Part shown: positions 1 through 4,047 of the stretch, piece by piece
Layout: every line of letters starts with the position of its first letter
How positions within the stretch are numbered: the stretch's first letter is position 1
Source: Scatomorpha sp036653715
Lineage (GTDB): Bacteria; Bacillota; Clostridia; Oscillospirales; Oscillospiraceae
Assembly: GCA_036653715.1 (NCBI GenBank)
Contig: JAVVTL010000090.1
Location: 1-5,720 of the forward strand
Reading direction: 5' to 3'
Length of the DNA: 5,720 nucleotides
Program-made: the position numbers and the translations under genes
Notes under the pieces: generated by a model
Told to the model about the DNA's origin: nothing
Seen by the model: only the letters and a program-made list of their open reading frames with translations
The model's database searches: none

Positions 1-27
1 TTATATAAATATCCAACGCCGTTGAGG

Positions 28-56
28 TTGCATAAATGGCGCGGTAATACTATAAT
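28..56 (+). promoter_or_regulatory. Predicted sigma-A promoter of pncB-niaR
   Basis: TTGCAT at 28-33 and a perfect TATAAT at 51-56 are separated by exactly 17 bases, which predicts a start of transcription near 63 and a leader of about 30 bases. The -35 matches TTGACA only in its first three bases, so the strength rests on the -10. The -10 is bracketed by a short inverted repeat (GTAATA 44-49, TATTAC 62-67) that could be a weak operator. No copy of the long palindrome found at 2103-2146 is present here. Confidence 0.6.
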
Positions 57-92
57 CAGCTTATTACTTGCGAAAGCATTCGGAGGTTCTCA

Positions 93-1541
93 ATGGACAT
101 GCATGGCGAACTAAACTACACGATGCTCTGCGATTTTTACGAGCTTACCATGGGTAACGGCTACTGGAAAACCGGTCTTGGCGACCGCATCACATACTTC
201 GACCTTTTTTTCCGCACTGTGCCGGATGACGGCGGCTTTGCCGTCGCCGCCGGGCTGGCACAGGCTGTGGACTATATCCAAAGCCTGCGCTTCACCGCCG
301 AGGATATAGATTATCTTCGCGGGCGCGGCATCTTCTGCGAGGAATTCCTCGAATACCTCGCAAGCTTCAAATTCACCGGCGACGTCTGGGCAGTGCCGGA
401 GGGGACGCCCGTCTTCCCGCGAGAGCCGCTCATGGTCATCCGCGCTCCCGCCATTCAGGCCCAGCTTTTGGAGACCTTCCTGCTGCTCACCATAAACCAT
501 CAGACCCTCATAGCCACCAAGGCAAACCGCATTACCCGCGCCGCCGAGGGGCGCACGGTGCTCGAATTCGGCTCCCGCCGCGCCCAAGGGGCGGATGCCG
601 CCGTGCTCGGCGCCCGCGCCGCATATATCGGCGGCTGCGCCGGCACCGCCTGCACCCTCTCCGACCAGCTCTACGGCGTGCGCGCAGGCGGCACCATGGC
701 TCACGCATGGGTCCAAATGTTCCCCACGCAATACGACGCGTTCAAGGCCTATTGCACCATATACCCCGACAGCGCCTGCCTCTTGGTGGACACCTACGAC
801 ACCCTCCGCTCCGGCGTACCCGACGCCATTCGCGCCTTTAACGAAGTCCTGAAGCCGCTCGGCATAACGCAGTGCGGCATACGCCTCGACTCCGGCGACA
901 TGGCCTACCTCACCCGCCGCGCCCGCGACATGCTGGACGACGCCGGCTGGACGGACTGCAAAATAACCTGCTCCAACTCCCTCGACGAACACCTCATCCG
1001 CGAGCTGCTGCGTCAGGGTGCCTGCATCGACTCCTTCGGCGTCGGCGAGAGGCTCATAACCTCCAAGACCTCCCCCGTGTTTGACGGCGTCTATAAGCTC
1101 GCCGCCGTCGAGGAGCCGGACGGCACGATAATCCCGAAAATCAAAATCAGCGAAAACGTCGGCAAGATAACAAACCCGCACTTCAAAAAAGTCTACCGCT
1201 TCTTCGGTCGGAGCACCGGCATGGCGGAGGCGGATTACATCTGCCTGCACGACGAAATTTTGGACGACACGCAGCCGCTCGTCCTGCGCGACCCGGACGC
1301 CGCATGGAAACAAAAAACCATGACGGATTTCCGCGCCGTCCCCCTGCTCGTCCCCATCTTCGAGGGCGGCAGGCTGGTTTATGACCTCCCCACCCTGCCC
1401 GAGATACGCGCCTACTGCGAGGCTCAGGTCGCGACCCTTTGGCCCGAGCTGAAGCGCTTTGACTACCCCCACACCTACTACGTCGATCTCTCCGACAAGC
1501 TCACAAAAATCAAAACCGACCTCCTGAATTCCAAGAATTAG
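93..1541 (+). CDS. pncB: Nicotinate phosphoribosyltransferase
   Basis: This is a cytoplasmic enzyme of NAD salvage (Preiss-Handler pathway). It joins nicotinate to PRPP, with ATP hydrolysis, to give nicotinate mononucleotide. The 482 residues are a normal full length for the NAPRTase family. Visible motifs are DFYELTM near the N-terminus (14-20), EFGSRRAQG (158-166), GTMAHAWV (200-207, whose H204 aligns with the histidine that is phosphorylated in family enzymes), LVDTYDT (231-237), IRLDSGD (263-269, phosphoribosyl/ligand binding) and FGVGERLITS (315-324). The start is set by GGAGG at 82-86, six bases before the ATG; a second ATG two codons later is spaced less well. The gene is first in a two-gene operon with niaR, eight bases downstream, which fits repressor-controlled niacin salvage. 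No truncation or missing key motif is seen. The family call is secure from sequence; activity itself is inferred. Confidence 0.96.
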   Translation: MDMHGELNYTMLCDFYELTMGNGYWKTGLGDRITYFDLFFRTVPDDGGFAVAAGLAQAVDYIQSLRFTAEDIDYLRGRGIFCEEFLEYLASFKFTGDVWAVPEGTPVFPREPLMVIRAPAIQAQLLETFLLLTINHQTLIATKANRITRAAEGRTVLEFGSRRAQGADAAVLGARAAYIGGCAGTACTLSDQLYGVRAGGTMAHAWVQMFPTQYDAFKAYCTIYPDSACLLVDTYDTLRSGVPDAIRAFNEVLKPLGITQCGIRLDSGDMAYLTRRARDMLDDAGWTDCKITCSNSLDEHLIRELLRQGACIDSFGVGERLITSKTSPVFDGVYKLAAVEEPDGTIIPKIKISENVGKITNPHFKKVYRFFGRSTGMAEADYICLHDEILDDTQPLVLRDPDAAWKQKTMTDFRAVPLLVPIFEGGRLVYDLPTLPEIRAYCEAQVATLWPELKRFDYPHTYYVDLSDKLTKIKTDLLNSKN

Positions 1542-1546
1542 GTGAT
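1540..1546 (+). promoter_or_regulatory. niaR ribosome binding site overlapping the pncB stop
   Basis: AGGTGAT lies three bases before the niaR ATG at 1550 and shares its first two bases with the pncB TAG stop (1539-1541). The spacing is short, and ribosomes finishing pncB cover the site. Translational coupling of the two genes is therefore likely (inference). Confidence 0.6.
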
Positions 1547-1549
1547 ATT

Positions 1550-2062
1550 ATGGACGCAGACATGCGCAGGAAAGAAATAAGCCAAATCCTCTCCGCCGCC
1601 GATGCCCCCGTATCCGCCGCCTCGCTCGGCGAGCGCTTCGGAGTCTCGCGCCAGGTCATAGTCGGCGACGTGGCGCTTTTGCGCGCCTGCGGTCTGGATA
1701 TTTCCGCCACGCCGCGCGGCTACCTCATCCCGCGCGAGGCGGGCGGCCTCATCCGCGCCGTCGCCTGCATCCACGGTCGCGAGGACACCGAAAAAGAGCT
1801 GCTTATCATTGTGGACAACGGCTGCTCCGTCATGGACGTCGTTGTGGAGCACCCGGTCTACGGTCAGCTCACCGGCGAGCTGAGCCTCTCAAACCGCTAC
1901 GACGTCCGCCAGTTCATCGAGCGGCTGAACGCCGAAAACGCCGCGCCCCTCTCCGCGCTCACCGGCGGCATCCACCTGCACCACCTCCGCTGCCCGGACG
2001 AGAGCGCCTACGCGCGCACCCTCGCCGCCCTCGCCGACGCCGGGCTTCTGCTCGGCGATTGA
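1550..2062 (+). CDS. niaR: Niacin-responsive transcriptional repressor NiaR (HTH + 3H domain)
   Basis: The protein has 170 residues, the usual length for the NiaR/YrxA family (about 170-180). Known members repress NAD synthesis or niacin salvage and transport genes when niacin is abundant. Residues about 5-60 form an HTH_11-type winged helix; the recognition helix region reads GVSRQVIVGDVALLR, closely matching the family. Residues about 72-168 are the 3H domain. H75, E83, H142 and H144 have the same mutual spacing as the metal ligands reported for the Thermotoga maritima homologue TM1602, and the VEHPVYG motif (99-105) carries the other conserved histidine. The ATG is chosen because it follows the AGGTGAT site at 1540-1546. 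Co-transcription with pncB suggests autoregulation with its target. The following gene has a large palindrome over its promoter and is the obvious second target (inference). All predicted ligand residues are intact. Confidence 0.94.
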   Translation: MDADMRRKEISQILSAADAPVSAASLGERFGVSRQVIVGDVALLRACGLDISATPRGYLIPREAGGLIRAVACIHGREDTEKELLIIVDNGCSVMDVVVEHPVYGQLTGELSLSNRYDVRQFIERLNAENAAPLSALTGGIHLHHLRCPDESAYARTLAALADAGLLLGD

Positions 2063-2079
2063 CAAAAGATTATTTGTTG

Positions 2080-2108
2080 TTGACATACCCGACATGAACG
2101 TCTAATAT
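2080..2108 (+). promoter_or_regulatory. Predicted sigma-A promoter of the EIIC-like gene
   Basis: A perfect TTGACA (2080-2085) is followed after 17 bases by TAATAT (2103-2108, four of six matches to TATAAT). The predicted start of transcription is near 2115. The -10 lies entirely in the left arm of the palindrome at 2103-2146, so a protein bound there would block RNA polymerase. This gives the membrane protein gene its own promoter, separate from pncB-niaR. Confidence 0.68.
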
Positions 2109-2146
2109 AGCATTACATGTGTAAAGACACATGTAATGCTATATTA
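2103..2146. promoter_or_regulatory. Perfect 44-bp palindrome, candidate NiaR operator
   Basis: Bases 2103-2122 and 2127-2146 are exact reverse complements (20 of 20) around the spacer AAAG. Each inner half contains ACATGT next to GTGT/ACAC, giving a core of TACATGTGT-AAAG-ACACATGTA. The left arm contains the -10, and the expected transcription start falls inside the element. No T-tract follows (the next bases are ATTATCGGCGG), so it is a poor intrinsic terminator and a good operator. Published NiaR sites in Bacillota are palindromes upstream of niacin genes. Position directly after niaR makes NiaR the prime candidate, but I could not compare it with the published consensus. In mRNA it could also form a strong hairpin ending about 20 bases before the start codon. 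Confidence 0.72.
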
Positions 2147-2152
2147 ATTATC

Positions 2153-2159
2153 GGCGGTG
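2153..2159 (+). promoter_or_regulatory. Ribosome binding site that sets the EIIC-like start at 2166
   Basis: GGCGGTG, one mismatch from GGAGGTG, ends six bases before the ATG at 2166. An in-frame GTG at 2157 is part of this site and is therefore an unlikely start. The arrangement mirrors GGAGG-N6-ATG of pncB. Confidence 0.65.
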
Positions 2160-2165
2160 TTCAAA

Positions 2166-3284
2166 ATGGGAAAATTCAAAGCTTTCATGAAGCGCAAGGA
2201 CATTGAAATCTCTCTGAAGCGCTACGGAATCGACGCGCTGGGCGCTATGGCACAGGGGCTTTTCTGCTCTCTGCTCATTGGCACCATCCTCAATACGCTC
2301 GGGCAGCAGTTCCATATCGGCTTTCTGAACGAGATTATCTTCGAGCTTGGCGCCGCGCCGAACAAAATCGGCTACACCATCGGCGGCTGCGCCTCACTTA
2401 TGGTCGGCCCCGCAATGGCCGTCGCCATCGGCTATGCCCTGCACGCGCCCGCCATGGTGCTGTTCTCGCTCGTCACCGTTGGCTTTGCCACAAACCAGAT
2501 GGGCGGAGCGGGCGGCCCCTTTGCCGTCCTCGTCACCGCCGTCGTCGCCGCCGAGTTCGGCAAGGCCGTCTCCAAGGAGACAAAGGTCGATATACTCGTC
2601 ACACCCATCGTCACAATCCTCGTCGGCGTGGGACTTTCCATGCTGGTGGCAAAGCCCATAGGCGTCGGCGCGAGCTGGGTCGGAAACCTCATCATGTGGG
2701 CGACGGCGCAGAAGCCCTTCATCATGGGCGTCATCGTCTCCGTCGTCGTCGGCATAGCGCTGACGCTGCCCATATCCTCCGCCGCCATATGCGCGGGGCT
2801 GTCACTCACCGGGCTTGCGGGCGGTGCCGCCGTCGCGGGCTGCTGCGCCAACATGGTCGGCTTTGCCGTCATGAGCTTTCGCGAAAACCGCTGGGGCGGC
2901 CTTGTGAGTCAGGGGCTCGGCACCTCCATGCTACAAATGGGCAACATCGTAAGAAACCCGAAAATTTGGCTCCCCGCCATAGTCACGAGCGCTATCACAG
3001 GCCCCCTCGCCACCTGCGTCTTCAAGCTTGAGATGAACGGCGCTGCCGTGAACTCCGGCATGGGTACCTGCGGCCTCTGCGGCCCCATCGGCGTCTGGAC
3101 CGGCTGGCTCGCGCCGAGCGAAGCCGCCCTCAAAAACGGAGCCGCCGCCATCGTCCCCGGCTTTGCGGACTGGCTCGGACTTGCCCTTATCTGCGTCGTG
3201 CTCCCCGCAATTATCTGCTGGGCGCTCGGGTTGCTCTGCCGAAAGCTCGGCTGGATAAAAGACGGCGATTTGAAACTGAATTAA
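2166..3284 (+). CDS. PfoR-like / PTS_EIIC_2 family membrane protein, possible niacin-linked transporter
   Basis: This is a polytopic inner-membrane protein of 372 residues with roughly eight to ten hydrophobic segments, for example about 27-46, 72-108, 117-132, 142-162, 185-203, 205-235, 268-287 and 335-358. The central block from LPISSAAI (201-208) through GLAGGAAVAGCC and MVGFAVMSFREN to GLGTSMLQM (250-258) is typical of the PTS_EIIC_2 (PF13303) family. That family includes the protein named PfoR and is usually annotated as PTS transporter subunit IIC. No EIIA or EIIB domain, and no phosphorylation domain, is fused or encoded nearby, so sugar phosphotransfer is not supported. The gene follows niaR by 103 bases and has its own promoter under a perfect palindrome, suggesting NiaR control and uptake of niacin or a relative (inference). 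A CxxC (C302, C305) sits in the GMGTCGLCGPIG loop. The gene is complete, and a long hairpin begins 14 bases after the stop. Family membership is fairly sure; substrate is unknown. Confidence 0.85.
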   Translation: MGKFKAFMKRKDIEISLKRYGIDALGAMAQGLFCSLLIGTILNTLGQQFHIGFLNEIIFELGAAPNKIGYTIGGCASLMVGPAMAVAIGYALHAPAMVLFSLVTVGFATNQMGGAGGPFAVLVTAVVAAEFGKAVSKETKVDILVTPIVTILVGVGLSMLVAKPIGVGASWVGNLIMWATAQKPFIMGVIVSVVVGIALTLPISSAAICAGLSLTGLAGGAAVAGCCANMVGFAVMSFRENRWGGLVSQGLGTSMLQMGNIVRNPKIWLPAIVTSAITGPLATCVFKLEMNGAAVNSGMGTCGLCGPIGVWTGWLAPSEAALKNGAAAIVPGFADWLGLALICVVLPAIICWALGLLCRKLGWIKDGDLKLN

Positions 3285-3298
3285 AACCAATCATTAAA

Positions 3299-3340
3299 CA
3301 CAATGACGGGGCGCAAAGAAATTCGCGCCCCGTCATTGTG
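3299..3340. terminator. Long GC-rich hairpin, likely terminator of the EIIC-like gene
   Basis: A perfect 16-bp stem (3299-3314 with 3325-3340) encloses a 10-base loop, starting 14 bases after the stop codon. The stem is GC-rich near the loop (GGGGCGC / GCGCCCC). The downstream side is CGTATTGTTA, only mildly T-rich, so it is not a textbook intrinsic terminator. It may work with a factor, or it may protect the 3' end. The upstream side is A-rich, so a weak reverse-strand function is possible. Confidence 0.7.
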
Positions 3341-3393
3341 CGTATTGTTACAAATTCGCGCGATATTGATACTATTTGTAGCCAAATGTTTGC

Positions 3394-3422
3394 TTGCATT
3401 TTGTGCTTTTTAACAATATTAT
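3394..3422 (+). promoter_or_regulatory. Predicted sigma-A promoter of the secreted repeat-protein gene
   Basis: TTGCAT (3394-3399) and TATTAT (3417-3422, five of six) are 17 bases apart, predicting a start of transcription near 3429. The -35 hexamer is the same as that of the pncB promoter. The rest of the 182-base spacer (3285-3466) holds the upstream hairpin, an AT-rich stretch and a ribosome binding site. A 7-bp inverted repeat (TACAAAT 3349-3355, ATTTGTA 3374-3380) just upstream of the -35 is a weak candidate regulatory site. Confidence 0.6.
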
Positions 3423-3466
3423 ATAAATATTATGTAACCCAAATAATTATTCGGAGATGTGTCAAA

Positions 3467-3825
3467 ATGAAAAAAGTCTCTTCGCGCACCCTGCTGTGGC
3501 TTTTCATCGCGATGCTATGTTTATCCGTCATATCTCTGCCCATTTTGGCGGCAGACAGCTCCTCCGCCGCACCCGATGCCATCTCCGGCTCGCGCGGCGA
3601 GGCCTATCGACTTCTCTCGCAGGGCAAGACCCGCGACATCTATGTCAGCGCCGGCAACGGCGGCTCCGTCTCGCCCGACTTCTCCGCCTGCGCACCCGGC
3701 ACGGCCGTCACCTTTGCCGTAGAGCCGGACGGCGGCTACAAAATCGCCTCCGTCGCCGTCATATCCTCCGACGGCGTCGATTTGCAGCTCTCCCTCGCGG
3801 ACGGCGTCTACTCCTTCGTTATGCC
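3467..3825 (+). CDS. Secreted protein with InlB-B-like / bacterial repeat domain, 3' end lost in gap
   Basis: I see 119 codons before the assembly gap. Residues 1-29 are a signal peptide: MKK, a hydrophobic core (about 9-27), and a small-residue cleavage region ILAA before DSS. A short Ser/Ala-rich linker follows. From about residue 57 a beta-rich repeat unit begins (IYVSAGNGGSVSP, then APGTAVTFAVEPDGGYKIASVAV, then DGVYSFVMP). It resembles the divergent InlB B-repeat modules common in large Clostridia surface proteins, which usually come in tandem and often carry SLH domains. The start is fixed by GGAGA (3453-3457) ten bases upstream of the ATG, and by the signal peptide; an in-frame upstream ATG at 3338 lies in the hairpin and has no such support. 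The C-terminus is unknown, so anchoring and function cannot be assigned. Its neighbour at 4048 is an SLH surface hydrolase, so a cell-envelope role is plausible. Confidence 0.8.
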
Positions 3826-3925
3826 NNNNNNNNNNNNNNNNNNNNNNNNNNNNNNNNNNNNNNNNNNNNNNNNNNNNNNNNNNNNNNNNNNNNNNNNNNN
3901 NNNNNNNNNNNNNNNNNNNNNNNNN
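3826..3925. other. Assembly gap of 100 N
   Basis: Exactly 100 N is the conventional placeholder for a scaffold gap of unknown length, so no reading frame can be carried across it. After the gap, one frame gives RAACTKKTNVL with a TAA stop at 3961-3963. Another stays open to the TGA at 4049-4051. Neither can be linked to the upstream gene. Tandem repeats in the truncated protein are a likely cause of the break (inference). Confidence 0.97.
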
Positions 3926-3935
3926 CCCGCGCCGC

Positions 3936-3964
3936 TTGTACCAAAAAAACCAACGTGCTATAAT
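3936..3964 (+). promoter_or_regulatory. Candidate promoter inside the hairpin, for the SLH-GH18 gene
   Basis: TTGTAC (3936-3941) and a perfect TATAAT (3959-3964) are 17 bases apart, and TGC directly before the -10 makes it an extended -10. Transcription would begin near the centre of the palindrome (about 3971), leaving a leader of about 77 bases. The -35 is weak (three of six), and the -10 lies in an AT-rich stem where chance matches are common. Confidence 0.4.
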
Positions 3965-4000
3965 AATCGTCGGACGATTATAATGGCACGTTGCTTTTAT
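3943..4000. terminator. Long A-tract/hairpin/T-tract element, probable bidirectional terminator
   Basis: Seven A (3943-3949) precede a hairpin. Its arms, 3951-3971 and 3973-3993, pair along 21 positions with one T-G wobble and one A-A mismatch, and CTTTTAT follows. The A-stem-T layout is that of a bidirectional intrinsic terminator, so it probably ends the gene interrupted by the gap. The stem is less GC-rich than usual, and it contains promoter-like hexamers, so an operator role for the next gene is the alternative. Confidence 0.62.
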
Positions 4001-4034
4001 ATTCCCCGCCGCATCCGCAATTTTATTGCCGAAA

Positions 4035-4040
4035 GAAGGA
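4035..4040 (+). promoter_or_regulatory. Ribosome binding site that sets a TTG start
   Basis: GAAGGA ends seven bases before TTG at 4048, an ideal distance. The first in-frame ATG (4081) lies inside the signal-peptide core and has no such site, so the TTG is the start. Confidence 0.75.
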
Positions 4041-4047
4041 TTACAAT

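Noticed and set aside
57..92. Riboswitch (for example an NAD-sensing class) in the pncB leader
   Set aside because: The predicted leader is about 30 bases, with only a 4-bp CGAA/TTCG hairpin. That is too short for a known NAD riboswitch, and no matching motif was seen.
111..1472. 453-codon open frame on the minus strand opposite pncB
   Set aside because: It is a shadow of GC-rich codon use in pncB. It has no recognisable domain and low-complexity Gly/Ala/Glu/Val composition, and it lies fully opposite a clear enzyme gene.
2103..2146. Palindrome as intrinsic terminator of niaR
   Set aside because: No run of T follows either arm on the plus strand, and the -35/-10 arrangement fits a promoter operator better.
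2157..2165. GTG at 2157 as start of the EIIC-like gene
   Set aside because: The GTG is part of the GGCGGTG ribosome binding site; the ATG at 2166 is properly spaced from it.
3349..3380. TACAAAT / ATTTGTA inverted repeat upstream of the secreted-protein promoter
   Set aside because: Seven-base AT-rich arms 18 bases apart occur often by chance, so it is noted only as a weak site under the promoter entry.
3419..3430. 12-base repeat TTATATAAATAT shared with bases 1-12
   Set aside because: It is AT-only and low complexity, in two AT-rich promoter regions, with no further similarity on either side; chance is likely.
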